From Thermostichus sp047461615 (GTDB lineage Bacteria > Cyanobacteriota > Cyanobacteriia > Thermostichales > Thermostichaceae): a DNA stretch of 64,000 nucleotides. Where the stretch lies: positions 1 through 64,000 of the forward strand of contig NZ_JANSHI010000004.1 of NCBI RefSeq assembly GCF_047461615.1. Reading direction: 5' to 3'. Each line of letters opens with the position of its first letter. The stretch's first letter is position 1. A program made the position numbers and the translations under genes. The notes beneath the pieces were generated by a model. The model ran no database searches. It had not been told where the DNA came from and was given only the letters and a program-made list of their open reading frames with translations. Shown here in pieces: positions 8,803 to 17,734 of this stretch.

Positions 8803-10011
8803 CTACCAGCGCAGCAGCGCCGCTGCTCCCTGAAACTCGTGGAGCAAGCGCTCTTCAGCTTCGCCGCGAACGAACTCCAGTTTAGCGCCAAAATCGCGGC
8901 CTAGCACCCACACCAGATCCCGCAGGGGTGCCGGCTGTGGCTCTGGGCAAAGGAGCTGGGCCATCTCCTGGGTTCCTCCCACAAAGCCGTCTGGGCAGCG
9001 CCAGATGGTGGCCTCTAGCCTCCAGGGCAGGACAAGGATTTCCACCCGGCCCAGCTGGAGGGCGTCCAGCACCGCATCCAAGCCCCAAGCGCCGGGCTGC
9101 TCTCGAATCCGCTCCAACAAAGCCAGCTCTCCTCGGCGCTCAGCGGCCTCCAGGACGGGTACCACTCGGTCGAGGATGTCTTGCGGCGTCGGTGTGTGAA
9201 GGTTGGCGGGGTGCCCCACCCGCGTGACGATGCGGTTGCGTAGGCCGCGGTTGAGATAGCCCTCAAAGTGGGACACCTGCCAGGCTTCGCCCATGAGCAC
9301 CAGCCGCTCAATGCCCAGGCGATCCACTGCCTTATCCAGGGCGGAAGCCAGGCGCAGGTAGAGCTTGTGCATCCAGAGGCTGACCTTGGCCGCCTCCCGC
9401 TCCTTGGGGGAAAGCTTGTCGAAGGTGCCACCGCTGCGGGCGCGACGTTCGGCAACGGCATTTTCAATGCGGCCGGCCAGCTCCTGCAGTTCCTGCCATT
9501 CCTCGGCGCTGATGTTGGCAAAGATTTCCGTGTCCTCTCGCAGTTCTCCCAAAAAGAGCTCGTAGAAGCGCCACCTGCTGCCAGACAGGTGCAACACCCC
9601 ACCCCGCTCGTATTCATCAAAGGCAAAGAAAAGGGGCGTGAGGTAAGGTTCCCCCCAGCGGGCCTCCACCCGCCCATGGGCCAGATCCACCACCGGCAGC
9701 TCCACCTGCAGGTCGATTCGGCGCAGTACTGGCTTGCCGGCGGGATTGCGGCTGGCGAAAAGAACCAGGGTGCGGGCCGAAGGGCGCTCCTGCTCTACTA
9801 GAGCAAGGACTTGCTCGCAGAGGGAGTTATCAGGCTTGCTCTCCTCCCTCTCCAGCAGCTCCTTGAGGGTATTCTTGATGCGCCCCACCCAGGCGCGACC
9901 CGCATTTTCGGGACGAGCAGGGTTGGTGTCGGCATATATCGAGAGCACGGGCTTGCTGCTGTCGTCAAAGGCAGCTTGCAGATCCTGGATCAGGGTGTTG
10001 AGTTCGTCCAT
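8803..10011 (-). CDS. eRF1-like protein (probable baeRF family)
   Basis: A 402-residue soluble protein. The N-terminus (DELNTLIQDLQAAFDDSSKPVLSIYADTNPARPE) and the layout of three alpha/beta domains match the bacterial relatives of archaeal/eukaryal peptide-release factor domains (baeRF group): a middle domain ending in a charged basic stretch (ENAVAERRARSGGTFDKLSP) and a C-terminal domain with LVLMGEAWQVSHFEGYL and RVEILVLPWRLEATIWRCP. Such proteins are proposed to act on stalled or hibernating ribosomes, but most are uncharacterised. Single gene between convergent and co-directional neighbours, separated by 350 bp from cpdA. Assignment is by overall pattern, not a diagnostic motif. Confidence 0.5.
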   Translation of the reverse strand: MDELNTLIQDLQAAFDDSSKPVLSIYADTNPARPENAGRAWVGRIKNTLKELLEREESKPDNSLCEQVLALVEQERPSARTLVLFASRNPAGKPVLRRIDLQVELPVVDLAHGRVEARWGEPYLTPLFFAFDEYERGGVLHLSGSRWRFYELFLGELREDTEIFANISAEEWQELQELAGRIENAVAERRARSGGTFDKLSPKEREAAKVSLWMHKLYLRLASALDKAVDRLGIERLVLMGEAWQVSHFEGYLNRGLRNRIVTRVGHPANLHTPTPQDILDRVVPVLEAAERRGELALLERIREQPGAWGLDAVLDALQLGRVEILVLPWRLEATIWRCPDGFVGGTQEMAQLLCPEPQPAPLRDLVWVLGRDFGAKLEFVRGEAEERLLHEFQGAAALLRW

Positions 10012-10363
10012 GGTCTTGAAAAGGGGCGTCGCTGGGGCTCAAGCGTAGCAGAAAGATTAAGGGAAAGCGAGGGATCCGGCCCTAGCTGAAGCCCAGTTGG
10101 GCTCGGCTTTGAGGAGAAGCTTCTAGCATAGCCCGCGCCTAGAGCCGAGCGGCTGCGCTGCCCTCCAGATCCACTGGCTCCGATTGGTCTGCCGGCGGCG
10201 GAGCCTCCTGTAGCTCAAGGGCCAAGAGAGTTTTCCCATGGAGGCTGCAGCTTCAGGGCGTGGGGCCCTAGCTGCACCGGACGGCTGGAGGGCGGGTTGC
10301 TCTACCTCTTGCAGCCAGTTTCTTCTTGGGACAAGCAGTTGGCCTGGTGCGCCCGGGATCCCA
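10012..10363. other. Intergenic region without a recognisable gene
   Basis: About 350 bp between the eRF1-like gene and the cpdA-like gene, both on the minus strand. It contains a small inverted repeat AGCCCA-GT-TGGGCT at 10090-10103 and two GGATCC-type sites. One plus-strand open frame begins at 10238 but runs into the cpdA-like gene and has no family features. I see no RNA gene. Confidence 0.5.
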
Positions 10364-11158
10364 TTAGTACCCTTTTGCAGCCAAGTTAGGGGTTTGCAAG
10401 GCGGCTTCTACCCGCTGCACCTGGGTTTTGAAGCTGCCATCTGGCTCCAGCCATAGCTGTCGCAGGGCTGGGGGGATCACCTCCAGAGCAAACTGGGAGC
10501 TCTTGGGGAGAAATTGCACGCAGGTGGAGGGACAGGCAAAGTAATCAACCCCCCGGCGGCGACGGTGCAGCTCCTGATGAACATGGCCAAAAATCACCAG
10601 GCGAACGTGGTCGAACTCGTCCAAAACCCCAAACAGCCGCTCCGGCTGCTGCAGCGCACTTTGATCCAGCCAATCGGAGTCTACCGAAAAGGGGGGGTGG
10701 TGCAGGGCTAGGAGAACATGGTGGTGGTTGGCCCGGCTGCGCTGTAGCTCTTGTCGGAGCCAAAGTAAGGTGCGGTCGGTTAGGTAGCCGCTGTCCCTGC
10801 CTGGCACCAGCGAGTTCAATAAAATAAAGCTCCAGTTCTCGCGACTGAAGCTTTTCTCTGCGTGCAGCCGCCCGCCGTGGAGCTCTAGGTTCATAACATG
10901 TAGGCGATCGTGGTTCCCCGCCAGCCAATAGGTGTCGATGGGAAGGGTCTGCAAATAGCTTCTAAGACGGGCATAGGCAGCCGCACTGCCATCTTGGGCA
11001 AGATCCCCAGTTAAGAGCAGCACATCCGGCAAGGGATCCAAACTCACAATGGCCTTTTGCACTGCCAGAAAAGAGGCCTCGGTGTCTACCCCCAACAACC
11101 GCTGATGGCTCTTGGCAAATAGATGCAGGTCACTGATTTGAACCACGTAAACCGTCAT
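10364..11158 (-). CDS. cpdA: Class III cyclic-nucleotide phosphodiesterase / metallophosphoesterase (CpdA-like)
   Basis: A 264-residue calcineurin-like metallophosphoesterase. All metal-ligand motifs are present in order: QISDLHLF (Asp, His), LLTGDLAQDG (Asp), LAGNHDR (Asn, His), LALHHPP (His) and IFGHVHQE (His-x-His). The pattern with FACPSTCVQFLP near the end is typical of CpdA, which hydrolyses 3',5'-cAMP. The ATG at 11158 (MTVYVVQISDLHL) is preferred over a longer frame to 11221, whose extra residues are unconserved. cAMP signalling is common in cyanobacteria, but other phosphodiester substrates are possible. Confidence 0.85.
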   Translation of the reverse strand: MTVYVVQISDLHLFAKSHQRLLGVDTEASFLAVQKAIVSLDPLPDVLLLTGDLAQDGSAAAYARLRSYLQTLPIDTYWLAGNHDRLHVMNLELHGGRLHAEKSFSRENWSFILLNSLVPGRDSGYLTDRTLLWLRQELQRSRANHHHVLLALHHPPFSVDSDWLDQSALQQPERLFGVLDEFDHVRLVIFGHVHQELHRRRRGVDYFACPSTCVQFLPKSSQFALEVIPPALRQLWLEPDGSFKTQVQRVEAALQTPNLAAKGY

Positions 11159-11217
11159 GGCAGCGGGATTTTTCAGCACCGAAAGGCCTTTGCCGTCTCC
11201 AAAGGCAGAGAGCCCTC

Positions 11218-11796
11218 TCAAGAGACACTTAGAGAGCGACCTACCTCCCGGAAAGCAGTCTGCACCTGTGGCCAGCGGGATTCCTGGGTTGAGGCAGTTA
11301 GAGTATAGAGGCGATGGTGACGAACGGTTACCGTCACTACCTCGTGGCGAAGCTGGGATCCCAGATTGGTTTGGTACTCAAACAGGTAGTAGGGCTGCCC
11401 CTGCCGCTCGAAGGCCTCGGCTGCCAAGAGCTGGGTTGAGCGACCCGATCCCTCAGGGGCAATGATCTTCTTTGCCACCAATTGCCCCACCTCCTCTGGG
11501 CCTCCCAGATCCGCAATCGTCTCCCCTTTGTCGAAGGGGGCAATCATTAGGCTGATGTTTTCGGTCTCATAGACTAGGTCGCGCAGGATCACGGCTAGCC
11601 CCTTCCCAGGGCTTAGCTTCACGCTCACCATGCCATTGGGGTAAGCAAAGGCAAAAGCTCCATTGGGATCCCGGTAGACTCGCAGGTTGGGGCTTGCTGA
11701 GCAGGCACCAATGATCAAGCTGAGGCAGACCCCCAGCAGCAACAACACCCTAGAAAGCCGCCGACCCAGTAGGCTCAACTGCCCCTCTCCTGCCAT
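11218..11796 (-). CDS. CyanoP, PsbP-like photosystem II assembly lipoprotein
   Basis: A 192-residue lipoprotein of the PsbP fold. The signal peptide (about 1-31) ends in a lipobox LIIGAC, with the lipidated cysteine at residue 32. The mature part begins VYRDPNGAFAFAYPNGMV, the hallmark PsbP start, and continues with SVKLSPGKGLAVILRDL and YYLFEYQTNLG. CyanoP associates with photosystem II assembly intermediates on the lumenal side. It lies between cpdA and the rel gene on the same strand with gaps of 59 and 66 bases. Confidence 0.87.
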   Translation of the reverse strand: MAGEGQLSLLGRRLSRVLLLLGVCLSLIIGACSASPNLRVYRDPNGAFAFAYPNGMVSVKLSPGKGLAVILRDLVYETENISLMIAPFDKGETIADLGGPEEVGQLVAKKIIAPEGSGRSTQLLAAEAFERQGQPYYLFEYQTNLGSQLRHEVVTVTVRHHRLYTLTASTQESRWPQVQTAFREVGRSLSVS

Positions 11797-11862
11797 GCCG
11801 AGATCCTCCGCTTAGGGTTAGCCACCTCCATATCCTACCTAAGATTAGACCGCAGCAGCCTT

Positions 11863-14145
11863 TTAGCGGGATCCGTTCTGGTAGTGGCGGGAGCGCAGGA
11901 CCAACACATCGGAAAGCTGGCGCAGCTGATTTTGAAGCTGAGCAAGCTGTTGGGCGTCGCGTACATCAATGCAGAGGTCAATTGAGGCAGTGCGATTGGC
12001 AAAGGTTTGCACCTTGGCATTGCGCACATTGATGCCCTGATCGGAAAGGCGGGAGAGAATATCCCGCAGCACGCCAACCCGGTCGATGACCTCTAGACGC
12101 AGTTCTACAGGATAAGTCTGGGTGCTTTGCCGCAGTTGCTCCTCGTTCCAGCGCACCGGCACCAGCCGCTCACCCGGAACCTGGGCTACCCGCGGACAAT
12201 CGCGATGATGAATGGTGATGCCCTTGAAGCGGGTAACCACACCCAGGATGGGATCCCCTGGGAGCGGGTTGCAGCATTTGGCCAATTGATGTTTCAGGCC
12301 CTCCACCCCCAGGATGAGAGACTGGGATCGGCTAGAAGCTCGCCCTCCCTCGCTTCGCGGCAGCAGCAGCTTGGCTTCCGCCAAAGATCCCTCCTCGGGT
12401 GGGGGGGAGATGGCTGGCTTGCTGACCTCCTGCAGCCGGTGGATCACCTGCGCGGGGGTTACCTCTCCATAGCCCAGCGCCGCCAGTAAATCGTCCACGC
12501 TGCTGTAGTTGAGCTTCTCGGCAACCTTCTGCATCCGCTCGGACTTCAGCAGGGCTTCAAACCCCGTTTTGCCCAGCTCCCGCTCCAGCAACTGCCGACC
12601 GCGGGCAATATTTTGCTCGCGATTGGAGCGCTTAAACCATTGGCGAATGCGATTGCGCGCCGAGCTGGTGGCTACAAAATTAATCCAGTCTAGACTGGGG
12701 TGGGCATTCTTGTGGGTGATAATCTGCACGATGTCGCCATTGCGCAGGCGGGTATCCAGCGGTACAATCTTGTTGTTTACCCGCGCCCCGGCGCAGTGAT
12801 CCCCAATTTCTGAGTGGATGCGATAGGCAAAATCAATCGGGCAGGATCCCTGGGGTAAGGCCAGCAGATCTCCCTTGGGGGTGAAGACGTAAACTTCGCT
12901 CTCAAACAGGTTCTCGCGAACAGTCTCCAGATATTCTCTGTCGTCCTTGAGGTCGTTTTGCCACTCCAAGAGTTGCCGCAGCCAGCTAAAGCGCTCTTCC
13001 TCGGGCTTTACGGGGGTGCTGCCGGCTTCCTTGTATTTCCAGTGGGCAGCAATGCCGTACTCGGCCACGCGGTGCATTTCTTCGGTGCGGATCTGCACCT
13101 CCACGGGTCGCCCCTGCAGACCAATCACTGTCGTGTGCAAAGATTGGTAGCGGTTTGGCTTGGGCAGGCCAATGTAGTCTTTAAAGCGCCCGGGAATGGG
13201 ACGAAAGCAGTTGTGAACAACTGCCAGCACCCGGTAGCACTCGCTCACGGTCTGCACAATGACCCGCACGGCCAGGAGGTCGTAGATCTCGTGGAATTCC
13301 TTGCGCTGCTGCTGCATCTTGCGGTAGATGCCATACAGGTGCTTGGGCCGCCCGCTGATCTCAAAGTGCTCTAGCCCCGCTTGGAGGAGGTTCTTCCGCA
13401 GCTCTTCGATAAAAGCTTGGATCTCCGCCTCTCGCTCGCTGCGCTTGGCGTTAACCAACTCTTGGATCTGGCGATAGGCTTCGTAGTCCAGGTACTTAAA
13501 AGCCAGGTCTTCCAGTTCCCACTTGAAATGCCAGATCCCCAGCCGGTTGGCCAAGGGGGCAAAGATCTCCATGGTTTCGGCTGCAATCTGCTTTTGCTTG
13601 TGGGGCGGCAGATATTGCAGCGTGCGCATGTTGTGCAAGCGATCCGCCAGCTTGACCACGATGACCCGAATGTCTTTGGCCATGGCCACAAACATGCGGC
13701 GGAAGTTCTCCGCTTGCTGCTCCGTTTTGCTGGAGAAATTAAACTTAGAAAGCTTGGTTACCCCTTCCACCAGGAGGCGCACTTCGGGTCCAAATTCTGC
13801 TTCTAGCGCCTCCAGGGTAACGCCTGCATCCTCAACAACATCGTGCAAGAAGCCAGCCGCTACCGTGACGGCATCCCCCCCCAGCTCCCGCAACAAGCTA
13901 GCTACAGCCACCGGGTGGGCGATGTAGGGATCCCCCGACTTCCGCTTTTGGCCCTTGTGCAAGCAGTAGGCAAACTCAAAGGCCCGGCGCAGCAAATCTG
14001 CCTCTTGGGGAGTGTAAGCTCTCAGCCCATCGCCGAGATCTTCAGCGCCAGAAAGCAAAGCACGCAGCCATCCTGGCACCTCAAAATCGAGGTTATTTAG
14101 GTCAAAGCCTCCTTCTAAGCTGGCGGCAACAGCAGGCTGACCCAT
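11863..14145 (-). CDS. Bifunctional (p)ppGpp synthetase/hydrolase of the RelA/SpoT (Rel) family
   Basis: This enzyme makes and degrades the stringent-response alarmone (p)ppGpp. The 760-residue protein has the complete long-RSH layout: an HD hydrolase domain with intact metal motif (HPVAVASLLRELGG, FLHDVVEDAG) near residues 75-110, a synthetase domain with YGIYRKMQQQRKEFHEIYDLLAVRVIV, a TGS domain (VYVFTPKGDLLALPQGSCPIDFAYRIH), a zinc-finger/linker region (LAKCCNPLPGDPILG) and a C-terminal ACT domain (LRLEVIDRVGVLRDILSRLSDQGINV). The intact HD domain indicates a functional hydrolase. The gene stands alone, with about 200 bp upstream that may hold its promoter. Confidence 0.95.
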   Translation of the reverse strand: MGQPAVAASLEGGFDLNNLDFEVPGWLRALLSGAEDLGDGLRAYTPQEADLLRRAFEFAYCLHKGQKRKSGDPYIAHPVAVASLLRELGGDAVTVAAGFLHDVVEDAGVTLEALEAEFGPEVRLLVEGVTKLSKFNFSSKTEQQAENFRRMFVAMAKDIRVIVVKLADRLHNMRTLQYLPPHKQKQIAAETMEIFAPLANRLGIWHFKWELEDLAFKYLDYEAYRQIQELVNAKRSEREAEIQAFIEELRKNLLQAGLEHFEISGRPKHLYGIYRKMQQQRKEFHEIYDLLAVRVIVQTVSECYRVLAVVHNCFRPIPGRFKDYIGLPKPNRYQSLHTTVIGLQGRPVEVQIRTEEMHRVAEYGIAAHWKYKEAGSTPVKPEEERFSWLRQLLEWQNDLKDDREYLETVRENLFESEVYVFTPKGDLLALPQGSCPIDFAYRIHSEIGDHCAGARVNNKIVPLDTRLRNGDIVQIITHKNAHPSLDWINFVATSSARNRIRQWFKRSNREQNIARGRQLLERELGKTGFEALLKSERMQKVAEKLNYSSVDDLLAALGYGEVTPAQVIHRLQEVSKPAISPPPEEGSLAEAKLLLPRSEGGRASSRSQSLILGVEGLKHQLAKCCNPLPGDPILGVVTRFKGITIHHRDCPRVAQVPGERLVPVRWNEEQLRQSTQTYPVELRLEVIDRVGVLRDILSRLSDQGINVRNAKVQTFANRTASIDLCIDVRDAQQLAQLQNQLRQLSDVLVLRSRHYQNGSR

Positions 14146-14343
14146 GGGAATCTAGCAAGGAGGATGGTCTACTCCCTGGAGTTTCTTACAGCCTATCCCC
14201 AACTTGACTCGTCCGCAGGCAGGTTAAAGGCAAAAAGCGCTGCGAAAAACCTCAGGGAAAAATCTGGCGCAGTGTTAGTATTCTAGTTCCATCGTATCAC
14301 TCACTCTGCCGCATCTCGTAGCAACATATACAGACAGATGAAG

Positions 14344-15213
14344 CTAGCCTCTTGCTGGGGGGCTAGAGATGGGAGGAAGTTGCAAAGCTAGAGGCCCTAG
14401 CCACCCCTTGCGGTAGTCGTTGAGGATTTGCCTTGCCGCTCGCTCGGTATCGCCTTGGTAGCGCCGTTGGGCCAGCTCCTGGACTGCCACGCTGCCAGGG
14501 GGGATCGGGTCAGGCCAGCCGTAGCGCTGTTGCAAAAGAGCTTGGGCCTGGGGCTGCACCTGCAGCAGTTGATCCACAAAGTAGGCCGCTACGCGCTCGG
14601 GGTCGTAGGCGGCAGCGCCAATGTCATCGCAGATGGCTAGCAGCGTGGCTGCCCGCTGATCCGGCAGCGAAGGCGGGAGGATGCCCGGCGAGTCCAGCAA
14701 ATCCAACTCCCCCCCTAGCCGTACCCACTGCAGTTGCCGGGTTACCCCAGGGCGCGCAGCGCTCTCGACGGCTCGCCGTCCCAAAAGTCGATTCAGCAGG
14801 GCCGACTTGCCCACATTGGGAAAACCCACCACCACCGCCCGGACAGCCCGCGGCCGCATGCCCCGCCGCTGCCGCCGCTCGTTGACCGACTGCCCTAGCT
14901 GCAAAATAGCCTGCTTGAGGCGACTGACCCCTTGTCCCGATTGGCCGTTGGTGGGATAGACCGGGATCCCTTGCTGCGAGAAATACTCCTGCCACGCTTT
15001 CAGATCCCTTGTCGCAATCGAGTCGGCTCGGTTGAGGGCCAAGAGGCGCGGCTTCTGCCCCAGCCACTTGTCCAGCTCGGGATGGCGGCTGGCCAGCGGG
15101 ATGCGCGCGTCCACCACTTCAATTGCCACATCCACCAGCCGCAGTTGTTCCCGCAACTGGCCAAGGGCCTTAGCTACGTGGCCAGGATACCACTGGATGG
15201 GCGGAGAGCTCAT
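14344..15213 (-). CDS. ylqF: Ribosome biogenesis GTPase YlqF/RbgA
   Basis: YlqF (RbgA) is a circularly permuted GTPase that promotes late 50S subunit assembly. The 289-residue product begins MSSPPIQWYPGHVAKALGQL, the family N-terminus, so the ATG at 15213 is chosen over a 34-residue longer frame to 15315. The G motifs come in permuted order: LNRAD (G4), then GFPNVGKSALLN (G1), then LLDSPG (G3). A C-terminal helical domain follows. It is divergent from the ferredoxin gene; the 143-bp gap probably holds both promoters. Confidence 0.93.
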   Translation of the reverse strand: MSSPPIQWYPGHVAKALGQLREQLRLVDVAIEVVDARIPLASRHPELDKWLGQKPRLLALNRADSIATRDLKAWQEYFSQQGIPVYPTNGQSGQGVSRLKQAILQLGQSVNERRQRRGMRPRAVRAVVVGFPNVGKSALLNRLLGRRAVESAARPGVTRQLQWVRLGGELDLLDSPGILPPSLPDQRAATLLAICDDIGAAAYDPERVAAYFVDQLLQVQPQAQALLQQRYGWPDPIPPGSVAVQELAQRRYQGDTERAARQILNDYRKGWLGPLALQLPPISSPPARG

Positions 15214-15356
15214 GCTGCCAAAACCCTGGCAAACACCAAGGGCGGGATCTACTCTAGCTTGTCCAGCTCGTCTTTCCCACCTGCAGGGCAAGCAACGGCT
15301 GGGATCCCTTGCCAAGACAAGCTAGCGTTAAGGAGTGTAACGGCGGAGAAGGGACG

Positions 15357-15842
15357 ATGGTCAAGCGCGTGCGGTTGGATCCCATTGCTCAGGTGTCAGA
15401 AGTGGCCACCAACAACAACTTGCTCTCGGTGCTGCTGCAGGAAGAGCTGAATGTGTTGAAAGAGTGCGGCGGGCGCGGTCTCTGCGCCACCTGCCATGTG
15501 TACGTGAAAGAAGGGATGGAGTCGCTCTCGCCCATGACCCGTCGGGAGCAGCGCACCCTGGAGGTGATCACTAGCCGCAAGCCCAATTCCCGGCTTGCCT
15601 GCCAGGCGCGGGTTTTGGGAGAAGGGGTGGTGGTGGAACTGCCGATAGGAATGTACGCCAATGCCCTCAAGGACATCGAGGTGCTCATTGGGCGGCGGGC
15701 CGAGCAGCCCATCTTGCACCCTATCACTGGTGCTGTGTTGGTGCAGGCAGGAAAGCTGATTACCCGTTCGGTGCTGGAGTCGGTGAAGAACCTCGATCTA
15801 GACATCCAAGAGGCTTTGGCCCGCAGCAGCCGAGATTTCTAG
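15357..15842 (+). CDS. 2Fe-2S ferredoxin with C-terminal extension
   Basis: A 161-residue protein with an N-terminal plant/adrenodoxin-type 2Fe-2S fold. Cluster ligands are C37, C43, C46 (in ECGGRGLCATCHVYV) and C82 (SRLACQARV). The C-x5-C-x2-C spacing is that of adrenodoxin/bacterial-type rather than photosynthetic PetF, which uses C-x4-C-x2-C. About 70 residues after the cluster domain (from YANALKDIEVLIGRRAE) form an extension of unknown role. Start: ATG 15357 (MVKRVRLDP); the longer frame from 15309 adds unconserved residues. Partner unknown; the FGGY kinase gene follows after 6 bases, suggesting cotranscription without implying a shared pathway. Confidence 0.85.
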   Translation: MVKRVRLDPIAQVSEVATNNNLLSVLLQEELNVLKECGGRGLCATCHVYVKEGMESLSPMTRREQRTLEVITSRKPNSRLACQARVLGEGVVVELPIGMYANALKDIEVLIGRRAEQPILHPITGAVLVQAGKLITRSVLESVKNLDLDIQEALARSSRDF

Positions 15843-15848
15843 AGCTCT

Positions 15849-17207
15849 ATGGAACCTGTATTTCTTGGGATCGACCTAGGCACGTCGGGAATGCGGGTGG
15901 TGGCCCTTTCAGAAGCGGGGGAGGTGGTGGGCAAAAGCGAGCGCTCCTGGGATCCCCCAGAAACCAACCCGGGTCGCTGGCTGCGCACCCTAAGAACCCT
16001 GTTGGGACACCTGAAGGGGCAACTGGGGGATCGCTACACCATTGTTGCCCTTAGTGCCTGCAGCACCTCGGGTACAGTGCTGCCGGTGGACGGTCGCGGC
16101 ATGCCGCTGGATCAGGCCTGGCTGTATTCCGACCCGCGGGGCCAGGTTCAGGCCAAGCAGTTGGGGATCCCTGCCAGCTGGGGACTTAGCCGCTGGCTGT
16201 GGTGGGCAGAAGCCCATCCCGACCGCTACCGGGACAGCTACTTGGCCCATCCGGCGGACTTTCTCCTAAGCCAACTGGGAGGCCGCCGACGGGTAACTGA
16301 CCACACCCACGCCTTGAAAAGTGGCTTTGACCTAGAAACCTACACCTGGCCGCGGGAGTGGCTATCTCGCCATGGCCTCGACCCCAAGCGTTTCCCTGAG
16401 GTGGTGGCGCCGGGAACGGTTTTGGGAACGGTGCGAGCTGAGTGGGAGCTGGGGCCAGAGGTGCTAATTGCCGCCGGGATCACCGATGGCTGCGCCGGGC
16501 AACTGGCTGCAGGAGCTACTCGCTTGGGTCAAGTCTCCACCAGCCTGGGCACCACTCTTATCTTCAAGGCCAACAGTGCTGATCCCATACAAACCCCTAG
16601 CATCTACTCCCATCTGCACCCCGACCGAAACGGCTGGTGGCCAGGGGCAGCTTCTTTTTGCGGAGGCGGGGTTTTGCCCCACTTCTTCCCTGGCGGCAAC
16701 TTGGCTGCCTTGGATCAGCAGGCGGAGGCCCATCTGCCCACTGGCTTGGTCAGTTATCCGCTCTGCCGACCTGGCGAGCGTTTTCCCATCCTCGACGACG
16801 CATTCGCGGGGTTCTTGCCCCAGGCAGAGGTGGGCTCTCCCCGTTTTTACGCGGCCTTGCTGGAGGGAGTGGCTATGGTGGAGCGGCTGGGGCTGGAGAC
16901 CTTGGCCGCCCATGGGATCCCCCTACTAGAAGGGAGCCCAATTTTTACCACCGGCGGGGGCTGCAAAAGTTCCCTCTGGCTCCGCCTGCGCGCCAGTATC
17001 CTTGCCCGTCCCTTGGCAGTGGTCAAACATCCCGACCCGGCTGTAGGAGCGGCCATCCTGGCAGCATCGGCCTATTGGTGCTGCTCAGTGCAGCAGGCTG
17101 CCGAGTGCTTGGTGCAGGTGGAACGTCTCATCCAGCCAGATCCAAACTGGGTCAAGGCCTATGCCGAGATCTACTCGGAATTTCGCAGCCGGTATTTCTC
17201 CCCCTGA
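15849..17207 (+). CDS. FGGY-family carbohydrate kinase (cyanobacterial ribulose/xylulose kinase-like)
   Basis: A 452-residue ASKHA-fold sugar kinase. The N-terminal phosphate-binding loop GIDLGTSGMRVVAL, the segment WLYSDPRG, and the C-terminal FGGY-like stretch GITDGCAGQLAAGATRLGQVSTSLGTT are clear, as is IFTTGGGCKSSLWLRLRA. It resembles the cyanobacterial/plant group that includes Synechococcus SePSK, for which ribulose kinase activity is reported; substrate here is therefore likely a pentulose but unproven. The last residues (RYFSP) and the TGA stop are encoded inside a half-repeat of the decayed CRISPR array, so the natural C-terminus may have been altered. Confidence 0.85.
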   Translation: MEPVFLGIDLGTSGMRVVALSEAGEVVGKSERSWDPPETNPGRWLRTLRTLLGHLKGQLGDRYTIVALSACSTSGTVLPVDGRGMPLDQAWLYSDPRGQVQAKQLGIPASWGLSRWLWWAEAHPDRYRDSYLAHPADFLLSQLGGRRRVTDHTHALKSGFDLETYTWPREWLSRHGLDPKRFPEVVAPGTVLGTVRAEWELGPEVLIAAGITDGCAGQLAAGATRLGQVSTSLGTTLIFKANSADPIQTPSIYSHLHPDRNGWWPGAASFCGGGVLPHFFPGGNLAALDQQAEAHLPTGLVSYPLCRPGERFPILDDAFAGFLPQAEVGSPRFYAALLEGVAMVERLGLETLAAHGIPLLEGSPIFTTGGGCKSSLWLRLRASILARPLAVVKHPDPAVGAAILAASAYWCCSVQQAAECLVQVERLIQPDPNWVKAYAEIYSEFRSRYFSP

Positions 17208-17515
17208 GGGGGAACATTTTTACACACTCCCCGGGGATCTACCTCGGGGGGTTTCGTTTCCTATTTCCAGGAATCCCCCCGAAGGGAAGACCTCGGACAT
17301 TAAGCGCGGCCCTCGCTTTGCTCAAGCCTTGTTTCCAGTTTCTGGGAGTCACCCCGGACGGGAGAACTTGCCAGTTTGAGATTAAGTGGCACGCTCCTGT
17401 CGCGTTTCCAAGTTTCTAGGGCTCCCCCAAAGGGGGAACTCGATTCCGAGGTGGGGCTACCACCTAGACGACGTGGATCATGTTTCCAATTTCTGGGAAC
17501 CAACAGGACTCCACC
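17198..17515 (-). CRISPR. Decayed CRISPR array, about four and a half diverged repeats
   Basis: Repeat-like units of 36-37 bp start at 17256, 17331, 17404 and 17482, a period of 75, 73 and 78 bp, separated by unique spacers of 39, 36 and 42 bp. Read on the plus strand they begin GTTTCC(A)-TTTC-GGGA and end in a CCCC-GAA-GGGG-AAC hairpin. A half-unit with the same ending (17198-17215) precedes the first by 40 bp. The unit at 17482 has lost its hairpin half. On the minus strand units end in AATTGGAAAC, resembling the usual 3' end and crRNA tag, so transcription from the right is more likely. No two units are identical and no cas gene is present in the window. Confidence 0.62.
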
Positions 17516-17734
17516 CCCCTTAAAGCCAAGCAGGGCAAGGAATACAAGACCCATTTGTGAGGGGGTCGGTCGAAAAGAGCAGAAAGTAGCCTTGGAAAGG
17601 GGGGTAAGAGCCTGAACCTCGTGCTGCAAGGAATCGAGCGGGTGAACGAAAAAATAGGCTTTTCCGGGACTTTCAAAGGCGCTCGCAAAGCTGGCGATAC
17701 TATGCTTGCCCTGAAGGATTACGCAGGCTTCTCC
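17516..17734 (-). other. Possible leader region of the decayed CRISPR array
   Basis: About 220 bp between the last repeat-like unit and the Tab2 gene. It contains no convincing gene. If the array was transcribed on the minus strand, this is where a leader and promoter would be. I can see a C-rich and T-rich stretch on that strand but no definite promoter, so the assignment is by position only. It also contains the 3' untranslated part of the Tab2 gene transcribed in the same direction. Confidence 0.25.

Noticed and set aside
10238..10456. 72-codon plus-strand frame upstream of and overlapping the cpdA-like gene
   Set aside because: No family features, antisense to a conserved gene end, composition explained by the opposite strand.
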